A DNA stretch of 11,542 nt from NCBI GenBank assembly GCA_000432995.1, contig HF972657.1:2353-13894 (forward strand), given 5' to 3'. The notes under the pieces are model-generated. The model made no database searches and was not told the origin of the DNA. It saw only the letters and a list, made by a program, of their open reading frames with translations. The translations under genes were made by a program, and so were the position numbers. This DNA is from Clostridium sp. CAG:1013 (lineage in GTDB: Bacteria; Bacillota; Clostridia; Oscillospirales; Acutalibacteraceae). Positions 1 through 6,972 of this stretch are shown here, piece by piece. Positions within the stretch are counted from its first letter, which is position 1. The number at the start of each line of letters is the position of its first letter.

Positions 1-1577
1 TTTCCAAGCTGGCCGCTGTGGGAGCCGATCCCCTGAAGGCCCGGCTTACCTTCCAGGAATATTTCGAGCGGCTCCACGACGTTCCCACCCGCTGGGGCAA
101 GCCTGCCGCCGCTCTGCTGGGCGCTTTGGAAGCTCAGCTGGGCATGGGACTGCCCTCCATCGGTGGTAAGGACAGCATGTCCGGTTCCTTTGAGCAGTTG
201 GACGTGCCTCCCACCCTGGTGAGCTTTGCCGTGTCCATGACAAAAGCCAGCAAGACTATTTCCGCCAGCGTGAAGGAGCCCGGCTCCACCCTGATGCTGT
301 TGCCCATCCCCGAGACGGAGGAGGGTATGCCCAACTGGGAAGCTCTGAAGGCGTACTATCGCGCTGTGCTGACACATATGGAATTGGGAGACATTGTTTC
401 CGCCGGCGTGGTCCGGGAGGGCGGCGCCGCTGCCGCTGTGCTGCGGATGTGCTTTGGCAGCAAGACCGGCTTCCGGTTCGCGGAGGGCCTGTCCAAGGAA
501 ACTTTGTATGCTCCTCAGGAAGGCGCTTTGGTGGTGGAGCTGTCCAGCGAAGCTGACCTGTCTGCCGATCCTGCTCTGGCTCCTGTGCTGCTGGGTCATA
601 CCACCAGCAAGGAAGATGTGAAGCTGAACGGTGAGAAGATCTCCATGGAGGAGCTCACCGCTGCTTGGATGGGCACTCTGGAGAAAATCTTCCCCAACCG
701 TGCCGAGACTGTGCCCGTGGCCGCCGATGTGCCTCTGTACACCCAGCGTGAGGGCAAGGCCCCTGCCATCAAGGTGGCCCGTCCCCGTGTATTCATCCCC
801 GCGTTCCCCGGCACCAACTGCGAAGTAGACTCCGCCCGTGCCTTTGAGAAGGCCGGCGCCGAGACTGAGATCCTGGTGGTGAAGAACCTTTCCGCCAAGG
901 ATATCGAGGAGACCATCGACCGGATGGAGAAGGCCATTCGCCAGGCTCAGATCATCATGATCCCCGGCGGCTTTTCCGGCGGCGACGAGCCCGAAGGCTC
1001 CGGTAAATTCATCGCCACAACCTTCCGCAATCCCAAGATCGCCCAGGCGGTCACCGACTTGCTGGAGACTCGTGACGGCCTGATGCTGGGCATCTGCAAC
1101 GGCTTCCAGGCGCTGATCAAGTTGGGCCTGGTGCCCTATGGCAAGATCACCGAGCCCAAGGAGGACGATCCCACTCTGACCTTCAACACCCTGGGCCGTC
1201 ACGTCAGCCGCATGGTTTACACCCGGATCACCAGCGTCAAGTCCCCTTGGATGGCGGGCGTCAACCCGGGCGACATCCACGCGGTGCCTGTGTCCCACGG
1301 CGAGGGCCGGTTCGTGGCCGATGAGAAGGCTCTGAAGAAGCTGATCGAGAACGGCCAGATCGCCACCCAGTATGTGGATCCCGATGGCACTGTCAGCGGC
1401 GATATCCTGTGGAACCCCAACGGCTCCGTGTGCGCTATCGAGGGCATCACCAGCCCCGACGGCCGCGTGCTGGGCAAGATGGGTCACTCCGAGCGTAAGG
1501 GCGTCAACCTGTATAAGAACGTCCCCGGCGAGAAGGATCAGCAGCTGTTTGAAAGCGGCGTAAAGTACTTTAAGTGA
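1..1577 (+). CDS. purL: Phosphoribosylformylglycinamidine synthase, C-terminal part (5' truncated by window edge)
   Basis: This enzyme converts FGAR, glutamine and ATP to FGAM in the fourth step of cytoplasmic purine synthesis. The frame is open from the left edge (first full codon at base 3), so the GTG at 18 is internal and not a real start; about 524 residues remain. Numbering from that GTG, residues 1-230 are the end of the second PurM-like (AIRS) half, with the GLPSIGGKDSMSG segment at about 44-56. Residues 256-519 are a class I glutamine amidotransferase domain. Its nucleophile is Cys360 in GICNGFQ, with His427 in VSHGEGRF and Glu492 in GHSER completing the triad. The PGGFSGGDEP loop (316-325) is also typical. 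Fusion of synthetase and glutaminase in one chain marks the large PurL type of about 1,200 residues, not the split PurL/PurQ/PurS type of Bacillus. It ends in TGA with no sign of damage. The family call is very secure. Confidence 0.97.
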   Translation, partial: SKLAAVGADPLKARLTFQEYFERLHDVPTRWGKPAAALLGALEAQLGMGLPSIGGKDSMSGSFEQLDVPPTLVSFAVSMTKASKTISASVKEPGSTLMLLPIPETEEGMPNWEALKAYYRAVLTHMELGDIVSAGVVREGGAAAAVLRMCFGSKTGFRFAEGLSKETLYAPQEGALVVELSSEADLSADPALAPVLLGHTTSKEDVKLNGEKISMEELTAAWMGTLEKIFPNRAETVPVAADVPLYTQREGKAPAIKVARPRVFIPAFPGTNCEVDSARAFEKAGAETEILVVKNLSAKDIEETIDRMEKAIRQAQIIMIPGGFSGGDEPEGSGKFIATTFRNPKIAQAVTDLLETRDGLMLGICNGFQALIKLGLVPYGKITEPKEDDPTLTFNTLGRHVSRMVYTRITSVKSPWMAGVNPGDIHAVPVSHGEGRFVADEKALKKLIENGQIATQYVDPDGTVSGDILWNPNGSVCAIEGITSPDGRVLGKMGHSERKGVNLYKNVPGEKDQQLFESGVKYFK

Positions 1578-1607
1578 TCCCCGTATAGCGGAGCATCAAA
1601 AGAACTA

Positions 1608-1631
1608 GGGAAACAGTGCAATGCTTTTCCC
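1608..1631 (+). other. Small inverted repeat downstream of purL
   Basis: GGGAAA at 1608-1613 is matched by TTTCCC at 1626-1631 around a 12-base loop. The stem is short and no T-run follows, so it is probably not a terminator by itself. It may be part of a structured leader or be chance. Confidence 0.3.
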
Positions 1632-1651
1632 GGATAGATAACAGAAGATCA

Positions 1652-1682
1652 GCGTCCCCGACGGAGTGTCCATCGGGGACGC
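1652..1682 (+). terminator. Possible purL terminator or alr leader hairpin
   Basis: A perfect 10-bp stem pairs 1652-1661 (GCGTCCCCGA) with 1673-1682 (TCGGGGACGC). A C-A mismatch and three further pairs (GGA/TCC) close it to a three-base loop. The hairpin is GC-rich and lies 75 bases past the purL stop. The downstream sequence, ATTCCTGCC, has only a weak T content, so classical rho-independent termination is uncertain. It could equally be a structured element in the alr leader. Confidence 0.45.
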
Positions 1683-1684
1683 AT

Positions 1685-1700
1685 TCCTGCCAGAGCAGGA
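1685..1700 (+). other. Short hairpin just upstream of the alr ribosome binding site
   Basis: TCCTGC (1685-1690) and GCAGGA (1695-1700) form a 6-bp stem with a four-base CAGA loop. It begins two bases after the larger hairpin and ends 16 bases before the alr Shine-Dalgarno sequence. The role is unknown. It may be incidental. Confidence 0.3.
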
Positions 1701-1716
1701 GTGGAAAACATCGCCC

Positions 1717-1725
1717 AGGAGGTGA
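1717..1725 (+). promoter_or_regulatory. Ribosome binding site of alr
   Basis: AGGAGGTGA is a full-length match to the 3' end of 16S rRNA and sits six bases before the ATG at 1732. It fixes the alr start and suggests efficient translation. Confidence 0.9.
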
Positions 1726-1731
1726 GCTTGT

Positions 1732-2925
1732 ATGAAAGAAATTTTAAGACGTACCTGGGCGGAGATCGACCTGGATGCTTTGGCCCGTGATTTTCAGGCA
1801 GTGCGCCAGGCAGCCAATCCTCAGGCCAAGGTGTGCTGTGTGGTCAAAGCGGACGCCTACGGCCACGGGGCTGTGCGTATGGCTCAGGAATTCGAGGCTC
1901 TGGGAGCGGACTGGTTTGCCGTGTCCAACCTGGAGGAAGCTTTGCAGCTGCGGCTGGCGGGCTTGAATAAGCCTATTCTGGTGCTGGGGTATACCCCACC
2001 GGAAGCGGCGGCATCCCTGTCTAAGCACAATATTTCTCAGTGTCTGTACAGCCTGGACTACGCTCGGGAACTTTCCCACTATGCGGTGGAGGCTGGGGTC
2101 AAAGTGAAAATCCACGTGAAGATCGACACTGGCATGAGCCGTCTGGGCTTTTACTACCAGGATATCAGCCGTGACGAGGCCACCGTGCAGGAAGTGAAAA
2201 CGGCTTGCACCCTGCCGGGGTTGTACCCGGAAGGAATCTTCACCCACTTTGCCGTGTCCGACGAGGGAAAAGAGGGTGACTCCTTCACCATGCGGCAGTT
2301 CGGCTGCTTCAAGGAAATGATTGAATCCCTGCTGCGGGAGGACGTCTCCTTTGAGGTGCGCCACTGTGCCAACTCCGCCGCCGTGTTCGATTATCCCCTG
2401 TCCCATCTGGATATGGTCCGGGCGGGGATCGTCATCTATGGGCTGTACCCCTCCGGCGCTTTGCGAAATCGGCCGGAGCTCTCTCCAGTGCTGGCTCTGC
2501 GGTCAGTGGTGTCCCATGTGAAGACTGTGAAACCTGGTGCTACTATCAGCTATGGCCGTGTGTTCACTGCGGATCGAGAGATGAAAGTGGCCACGGTTCC
2601 CGTGGGTTATGCTGACGGCTATCCCCGGATTCTGTCCGCTCAGGGAGCCCAGGTGCTCATTGGTGGAAAACGGTGCCCCATTCTGGGGCGGATCTGCATG
2701 GACCAGCTGATGGCGGACGTGACCGACCTTCCCGATGTACAGGTGGGTGATTTGGTTACTCTCATCGGACGGGATGGGGAAGAGGAGATCACCGCTGACG
2801 AGCTGGCCGCTTTGGAGGGCAGCATCAACTATGAGGTGGTCTGCGGCCTGTCCAAACGGGTGCCCCGTGTGTATCTGAAAAACGGTAAAGTGGACAGCAT
2901 CTATAACGCTCTGCTGGGCGACTGA
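1732..2925 (+). CDS. alr: Alanine racemase (PLP-dependent)
   Basis: This cytoplasmic enzyme interconverts L- and D-alanine and so feeds D-Ala into peptidoglycan. The 397-residue product has the usual length and two-domain fold. An N-terminal TIM barrel carries the PLP lysine, Lys39, in VVKADAYGHG. A C-terminal beta domain carries the opposing catalytic tyrosine, Tyr293, in VGYADGYPR. Other family marks are HVKIDTGMSRLGF (128-140), THFAVSDE (171-178), the HCANSAA segment (211-217), MVRAGIVIYGLYP (228-240) and ICMDQLMADV (321-330). There is no membrane region, so it is not a VanT-type serine racemase. The ATG at 1732 has an ideal ribosome binding site. The gene stands alone: a 154-base spacer with hairpins separates it from purL, and a strong terminator follows. 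No obvious promoter was found in the spacer, so limited read-through from purL cannot be excluded. Confidence 0.97.
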   Translation: MKEILRRTWAEIDLDALARDFQAVRQAANPQAKVCCVVKADAYGHGAVRMAQEFEALGADWFAVSNLEEALQLRLAGLNKPILVLGYTPPEAAASLSKHNISQCLYSLDYARELSHYAVEAGVKVKIHVKIDTGMSRLGFYYQDISRDEATVQEVKTACTLPGLYPEGIFTHFAVSDEGKEGDSFTMRQFGCFKEMIESLLREDVSFEVRHCANSAAVFDYPLSHLDMVRAGIVIYGLYPSGALRNRPELSPVLALRSVVSHVKTVKPGATISYGRVFTADREMKVATVPVGYADGYPRILSAQGAQVLIGGKRCPILGRICMDQLMADVTDLPDVQVGDLVTLIGRDGEEEITADELAALEGSINYEVVCGLSKRVPRVYLKNGKVDSIYNALLGD

Positions 2926-2940
2926 CCCATTTAAAAAGAG

Positions 2941-2975
2941 AAAAGGTCCCTTCCAACTTGGAAGGGACCTTTTTT
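2941..2975 (+). terminator. Strong, probably bidirectional rho-independent terminator
   Basis: A 13- to 14-bp perfect stem pairs 2941-2954 (arm rich in AAAAGGTCCC) with 2960-2973 around the five-base loop AACTT. T2970-2975 form the U-tract for alr on the plus strand. On the minus strand the stem is followed by a T-rich run (complement of the A-rich 2934-2945). It lies 15 bases past the alr stop and 14 bases past the stop of the convergent minus-strand gene, so it probably ends both transcripts. Confidence 0.93.
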
Positions 2976-2987
2976 GCTTGAGTCAGG

Positions 2988-3797
2988 TCAAATACTTTGT
3001 GGGGTGGAGAACCATTTTCGGCTTTTCCAGAAAAGGAAGCCGCATCCCAGAGCCAGGAGGAACAACAGTCCTTCCATAGGCCACACGTCCAAAGGCAGCA
3101 GAGCTACACAGTTGAACAGTGTGTGGCAGAGAATAGCCGCCGGGTAGAGCAGCCATTGTTTTCTTGCCACGGCCAGGAACACCAGCCCAGTGGCAAACAA
3201 GTGGAACAGGATGGCCGATACCCGCTCCAAGATCCCAGCTAGAATCAGGGAAGGAGTCACTGCGGCGAACTGGGCTACCACCAGGTCCAGCTGGTCTTGG
3301 GGCAGCAGGGCAGAAAGAGCGTCCTCGCCCATGCCCAGCAGCAGACACAAGATCAGGTTGTTCACGTGGGACAGGCCCACAAGGATCATGGACTCACAGA
3401 AGGCATGGCCCAGCCCGAAGGAGAGGGCGCCTTTCCAGGTGCGGTGACCTGGCCGGGGTGGCCCACCGGGATAGGCGGGTTTCCGGGGCCCTAGGAGGCA
3501 AACGCCTCCCAGCCGGGCGGATTCCTCAAACAGCCCGGCGGTAAAGGCCAAGACCAGCCCCAGCAGTGCCGGGGACGAGGCGGCGAAGACTTGGTACCAC
3601 TCCTGCCCGGCGCACCATTGGAGCAAAGGGATACGCAGGACGATCTGGGAGAGGAAGAAGGACGCAAATCCCAGACCCAAAGGCAGCAGGGAGATCTTTT
3701 TGGTGACGCCCAGAATGATCAGCACCACCACAGGGAGGATCAGTGTGCACACCAAGGCAAAGATAAACATCCACACCACGTCGGGAGAGATCTCCAT
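2988..3797 (-). CDS. YhfC-family polytopic membrane protein, putative intramembrane metalloprotease
   Basis: The 269-residue product is very hydrophobic, with about eight predicted membrane segments (for example near 8-30, 35-55, 70-92, 124-156, 172-190, 194-212, 214-232 and 240-257). Conserved polar groups lie inside membrane helices: Glu91-Glu92 and Arg95 (FEESAR), His131 and Glu135 (GLGHAFCES), Glu191-Arg192 followed by His199 (ILERVSAILFH), and His225 with Asn229 (CHTLFN). This pattern fits the YhfC family, distantly related to PrsW and CAAX/Abi glutamic-type intramembrane proteases. The protease role is inferred from the motifs; neither substrate nor activity is known. It starts at ATG 3797, nine bases after GGGAGG (3807-3812), and that ribosome binding site directly abuts the lacZ stop codon. 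The 15-base gap implies co-transcription with lacZ. It ends convergently with alr at a shared terminator. Confidence 0.8.
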   Translation of the reverse strand: MEISPDVVWMFIFALVCTLILPVVVLIILGVTKKISLLPLGLGFASFFLSQIVLRIPLLQWCAGQEWYQVFAASSPALLGLVLAFTAGLFEESARLGGVCLLGPRKPAYPGGPPRPGHRTWKGALSFGLGHAFCESMILVGLSHVNNLILCLLLGMGEDALSALLPQDQLDLVVAQFAAVTPSLILAGILERVSAILFHLFATGLVFLAVARKQWLLYPAAILCHTLFNCVALLPLDVWPMEGLLFLLALGCGFLFWKSRKWFSTPQSI

Positions 3798-3812
3798 AGC
3801 GCTTTGCCTCCC

Positions 3813-6803
3813 TTATTCCATCATCAGGGAGAAGGAGAAGTCAAACTGGCCTTCCTCCAGACGGTATTGGGGCAGCAGTTCGGGACCGCAGGAGTTGGAT
3901 CCCACACCGCTCATCTTGTAGTCGATGCACAGGACGGTCTCGCCGCAGGGAGAAAGCTCGTAGTCGTGACCCTTGGCGGTGAGCTCCTCCTGAGTGAAGG
4001 GGGACACGTTGAAGGAGAAGGGCTGCTCTGCTGCGGCGGTGAGGGCGTAGGCTCCATCGGTGAGGGTGACGTACCGGCAGCCCATGTGGGAGGAGTTCTC
4101 CTGGGGCATGATGTAATCCTCGTGCATGGCGTCCACACGCTGGGCATAGACCCCCAGCCGGGAGGCGCGGTGCTTGTCCAGGTAGCTCTCATAGGGGCCG
4201 TAGGCGAAGTATTCCACCCCGCCGAATTCCTTGGGCAGGAACAGACGCAGGCCGAACCGGGGCAGGAAGGGGAACCGGGTATCCCGCCGGCAGTGGAGTT
4301 TCACGTCCACCCGGCCTCGGGCATCCACGGTCCACACCGCTTCCACATCCAGGAATTTGGCAATGGTGACAGCAGCGATTCCCAGGCGGCAGGAAACGGT
4401 ATTGCCCTCCTGCTCCACGGAGTAGACCCGCACGGTGGGACGGTCATAGCCCGCCGCCAGCCAGTCTTTTTTGATGTATTGGTCATTGTCGGTGGGAGCA
4501 CGGAAGGTATTCCACTCCATGGGACGGGTCAGCAGGTTTCGATGGTTGTAAACCATGGAGGAGAACAGGCCGGTGGTGTTGTCAAACACATACCGGAAAT
4601 TCTCCCCGGTAAAGACCACTTCCTCAGGACCGGCTTCCACTTCCACAGTGCCGCTTTCATCGGGAGCGTCCAGGAAGAAGGGTTCCTCCGAGAGAAGGAT
4701 CTCGTCAAAGCCCAGGGCATGGCCTGCCTGATAGAAGGGGCCATCCTCCTTGGCTGCGGTGAAGAAGGACACTGTGGCGATGCCATCCTCAGGCAGCTGG
4801 GGCAGGGTGATTTCCGCCTCGCCGTGGGGCGGCAGGCTGGGCACTTCCAGATTTCCGCCGAACAGGGTCTCACCATCCTGGAACACCTCATAGGAAAGGG
4901 TGAGGAAGTCCTCGGCATTGGTGAAGTCCAGATAGTTGTGGAGCCGGAAAGTGCTGCCTTCCACACGCTGCACCCGCAGGGGACGAATTACGTTCTTGTA
5001 TTCCAGCAGGCCGGTATGAGGTGTGCGGTCAGGGTACACAAGGCCGTCCATGCAGAAGTTGCCGTCGTGGGGGAATTCCCCGAAGTCGCCGCCGTAGCGG
5101 TAGATGGGCCGGTTGTCCGGGGTGGTTCCGCCGTAGACGGAATGGTCACACCACTCCCACACGAATCCGCCGCAGAAACCGGGATACTTCATGGTCAGCT
5201 GCTGGTAGTCCTCCGCGTCGCCGGGGCCGTTGCCCATGGCGTGGATGTACTCGCACTGGATGAAGGGCATCCGCTGGCCGTGGAGGTTCTCGTCCAGAGG
5301 ACCGCCGTTAAAGTAGCTCTCAATATCTGCCAAAGAAGCGTACATCCGACTGTACAGGTCCAGCATGGACAGGTCAGGAGTCCGGTCACTGTGGTAAGTG
5401 AGGAAGTTTTCATAGTGGAGCAGCCGGGAGGGATCGTAATCCTTCACCCAGCGGCCAGCGATCTCGAAGTTTTCGCCCCAGCCGCTTTCGTTGCCCAGGG
5501 ACCAGATTACCGCGGCGGCGTTGTTCTTGTCTCGGATCACGCTGCGCTGTACCCGGTCCAGAATGGCCTTCTGGAACTGGGGATCGTCGGCAGCGTCAGG
5601 ATAAAGCTCCTGGCTGTATCCGCCCAGTTTGGTGGCCATGCCGTGGCTTTCAATGTCCGCCTCGGCGATAACATAGAAGCCATACTCCGAGCACAGCTGT
5701 AAGAACCACGGAGCGTTGGGGTAGTGGCTGGTGCGGATGGCGTTGATGTTGTGCCGCTTCATCAGAGCCAGGTCGGTGAGGGCCTGCTGGCGGCTGATGG
5801 TGTAGCCGGTGACGGGATCGCTGTCGTGGCGGTTCACGCCCCGGAACTTGATGTTGACTCCGTTAAGGAGCACTACGCCGTCCACCACTTCGATCTTCCG
5901 CAGGCCTACCTTCTGGGAGATGACTTCCTCCCCGGTGGACAGAGTCAGGGTGTATTGGGTGGGATGTTCCGCGTTCCACAGTTCCGGAGCGGAGATCTCA
6001 AACACCAGGGGCTCGCCGGTGGAGGAGGCGCTTCCCACCTGTTCCCCGTTGGGAGAGGTGAGCACAGCGTCCACTTGGCACTCCCCGGAAAGCTCCAGGT
6101 CCACCGTCACCTGAGCGGAGGAAAAGTCCGGGGCAAAGGACTGCTTCACAAAGAAGTCTCGCAGGTGGTTTTCTGGTCTTGCCAGCAGGTACACATCCCG
6201 GAAGATGCCGCTCATGCGCAGCTTGTCTTGGTCCTCCAGGTAGCTGCCGTCGCACCACTGGAGCACCAGCACGGCCAGCGTGTTGTCACCGGCAGTGAGG
6301 AGCCCGGAAATGTCAAATTCCGAAGTGGAATGGGACACCTGGCTGTACCCGGCGAACTCGCCGTTGACCCACAGGTAGAAGCAGGAGTCCACTCCCTCGA
6401 AGTTGAGATACCAGCGGAAGGCGGCGGGATCCTCTACCTGGATGTGCCGCAAATACAGGCCGCAAGGATTCTCCTCGGGAACATAGGGGGGATCGCAGGG
6501 GAAGGGGTAACGGACGTTGGTATACATGTGGCGGCCGTAACCATGGTTCTGCCAGCAGGAGGGCACAGGGATCTGGTCCATATCCTCCTCGTCAAAGCAG
6601 AGACCGTCCTCCGGATCCACGGCTTCCTTGTAGGAATCGTAGTACTGGAAGGCCCAAGTGCCGTTTAAGGAGATCACCCGGGAAGAGCAGCCGTTTTCGG
6701 CTTCTTTTTCCTGGGCGCAGGGGATATAATAACTGCGGTCGGGACAGGTCCCCACATGGAGGATCTCCGGATCCTCGTGAAAATGGTGAGGTTTCAAATT
6801 CAT
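3813..6803 (-). CDS. lacZ: Beta-galactosidase, glycoside hydrolase family 2
   Basis: This enzyme hydrolyses terminal beta-galactosides such as lactose. The chosen start at 6803 gives 996 residues, close to E. coli LacZ (1,023), with the same domain order: N-terminal jelly roll (about 15-210), Ig-like domain (about 215-305), catalytic TIM barrel (about 307-600), second Ig-like domain, and a C-terminal small-chain domain (about 730-990, with FRAPTDND at 767-774). The acid/base is Glu439 in WSLGNESGWG and the nucleophile is Glu518 in QCEYIHAMGNGPG. Glu385 and His387 (EADIESHG) match the magnesium ligands, and His360 lies in RTSHYP. No signal peptide is seen, so it should be cytoplasmic. A longer frame reaches ATG 6908, but AAGGAAG at 6810-6816 supports 6803. 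Two substitutions relative to E. coli stand out: GVNRHDSDP replaces GVNRHEHHP, and Cys972 takes the place of Trp999. It is the first gene of a two-gene unit with the YhfC-like gene. No permease is nearby. Confidence 0.95.
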   Translation of the reverse strand: MNLKPHHFHEDPEILHVGTCPDRSYYIPCAQEKEAENGCSSRVISLNGTWAFQYYDSYKEAVDPEDGLCFDEEDMDQIPVPSCWQNHGYGRHMYTNVRYPFPCDPPYVPEENPCGLYLRHIQVEDPAAFRWYLNFEGVDSCFYLWVNGEFAGYSQVSHSTSEFDISGLLTAGDNTLAVLVLQWCDGSYLEDQDKLRMSGIFRDVYLLARPENHLRDFFVKQSFAPDFSSAQVTVDLELSGECQVDAVLTSPNGEQVGSASSTGEPLVFEISAPELWNAEHPTQYTLTLSTGEEVISQKVGLRKIEVVDGVVLLNGVNIKFRGVNRHDSDPVTGYTISRQQALTDLALMKRHNINAIRTSHYPNAPWFLQLCSEYGFYVIAEADIESHGMATKLGGYSQELYPDAADDPQFQKAILDRVQRSVIRDKNNAAAVIWSLGNESGWGENFEIAGRWVKDYDPSRLLHYENFLTYHSDRTPDLSMLDLYSRMYASLADIESYFNGGPLDENLHGQRMPFIQCEYIHAMGNGPGDAEDYQQLTMKYPGFCGGFVWEWCDHSVYGGTTPDNRPIYRYGGDFGEFPHDGNFCMDGLVYPDRTPHTGLLEYKNVIRPLRVQRVEGSTFRLHNYLDFTNAEDFLTLSYEVFQDGETLFGGNLEVPSLPPHGEAEITLPQLPEDGIATVSFFTAAKEDGPFYQAGHALGFDEILLSEEPFFLDAPDESGTVEVEAGPEEVVFTGENFRYVFDNTTGLFSSMVYNHRNLLTRPMEWNTFRAPTDNDQYIKKDWLAAGYDRPTVRVYSVEQEGNTVSCRLGIAAVTIAKFLDVEAVWTVDARGRVDVKLHCRRDTRFPFLPRFGLRLFLPKEFGGVEYFAYGPYESYLDKHRASRLGVYAQRVDAMHEDYIMPQENSSHMGCRYVTLTDGAYALTAAAEQPFSFNVSPFTQEELTAKGHDYELSPCGETVLCIDYKMSGVGSNSCGPELLPQYRLEEGQFDFSFSLMME

Positions 6804-6807
6804 ACAA

Positions 6808-6817
6808 CTCTTCCTTT
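6808..6817 (-). promoter_or_regulatory. Ribosome binding site deciding the lacZ start
   Basis: On the minus strand AAAGGAAGAG reads 5' to 3' from 6817 to 6808. The AGGAAG core is six bases before ATG 6803. The upstream ATG at 6908 has no comparable site and its extra 35 codons would run through the palindromes of the control region, so 6803 is preferred. Confidence 0.75.
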
Positions 6818-6826
6818 CTGGACACA

Positions 6827-6853
6827 CCTTGGAAAAATTTGCTTTTTCCAAGG
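6827..6853 (-). promoter_or_regulatory. Perfect 11-bp inverted repeat in the lacZ leader
   Basis: CCTTGGAAAAA (6827-6837) pairs perfectly with TTTTTCCAAGG (6843-6853) around a five-base loop. It lies 23 bases upstream of the lacZ start codon. In RNA it would form a stem near the 5' end of the lacZ message. In DNA it could be an operator. Termination is less likely, because on the lacZ strand it is followed by TGTGTCC, not a T-run. Confidence 0.6.
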
Positions 6854-6867
6854 AGAAACGGTATACT
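6839..6867 (+). promoter_or_regulatory. Candidate sigma-A promoter for the glycosyltransferase gene
   Basis: TTGCTT at 6839-6844 (three of six consensus bases) is 17 bases from TATACT at 6862-6867 (five of six). A start near 6874 would give a leader of about 100 bases. A second -10-like TATTAT lies at 6931-6936 but has no good -35. Both calls rest on sequence alone. Confidence 0.4.
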
Positions 6868-6908
6868 TTATACAATCGTAGCTTACAATGAAATTTTTGC
6901 CTCGTCAA
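6860..6908 (-). promoter_or_regulatory. Candidate sigma-A promoter(s) for lacZ
   Basis: Two overlapping options are visible on the minus strand. One is TTGACG (6908-6903) with TAAGCT (6885-6880) at 17-base spacing. The other is TTGTAA (6888-6883) with TATACC (6865-6860), also at 17 bases. Each matches consensus at 8 of 12 positions. The second would start transcription at about 6853, exactly at the base of the leader hairpin. Confidence 0.4.
6861..6873. promoter_or_regulatory. Operator-like palindrome between divergent genes
   Basis: GTATA (6861-6865) and TATAC (6869-6873) flank CTT, giving a 13-base dyad. It overlaps the candidate plus-strand -10 (6862-6867) and one candidate minus-strand -10 (6860-6865), a position suited to a repressor acting on both directions. 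The half-sites are short and AT-rich, so chance is possible. No regulator gene is adjacent. Confidence 0.35.
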
Positions 6909-6958
6909 TCATTATTTTGCGGAAACTTCCTATTATCGGAGGGAGTTTGAACGCGGCG

Positions 6959-6965
6959 AAAGGAG
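6959..6965 (+). promoter_or_regulatory. Ribosome binding site deciding the glycosyltransferase start
   Basis: AAAGGAG lies seven bases before GTG 6973 but only four before TTG 6970. The spacing favours GTG as the start codon. Confidence 0.7.
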
Positions 6966-6972
6966 TGGTTTG

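Noticed and set aside
18..20. GTG at 18 as the purL start
   Set aside because: The frame is open to the window edge and the protein begins in the middle of a PurM-like domain, so this is an internal valine codon.
1608..1731. A riboswitch (purine or other) before alr
   Set aside because: No conserved purine-aptamer or other riboswitch core was recognised, and alr is not a usual target. Only simple hairpins are seen.
1744..2406. A 220-codon open frame on the minus strand opposite alr
   Set aside because: It mirrors the alr coding sequence and has no start context or recognisable motif.
3591..5702. A 703-codon open frame on the plus strand opposite lacZ and the YhfC-like gene
   Set aside because: It is antisense to clear genes. 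Its translation is rich in Gly, Val, His and Gln, as expected from reading GC-biased codons backwards. It has no domain motif and no convincing ribosome binding site.
5724..6668. A 314-codon open frame on the plus strand opposite the lacZ N-terminal part
   Set aside because: It has the same antisense composition bias and lies fully within lacZ, whose catalytic and domain motifs are unmistakable.
6804..6908. N-terminal extension of LacZ to the ATG at 6908
   Set aside because: The extra 35 codons run through the palindromes and likely promoter, are rich in Lys, Arg and Phe unlike a LacZ N-terminus, and the ribosome binding site sits before ATG 6803.
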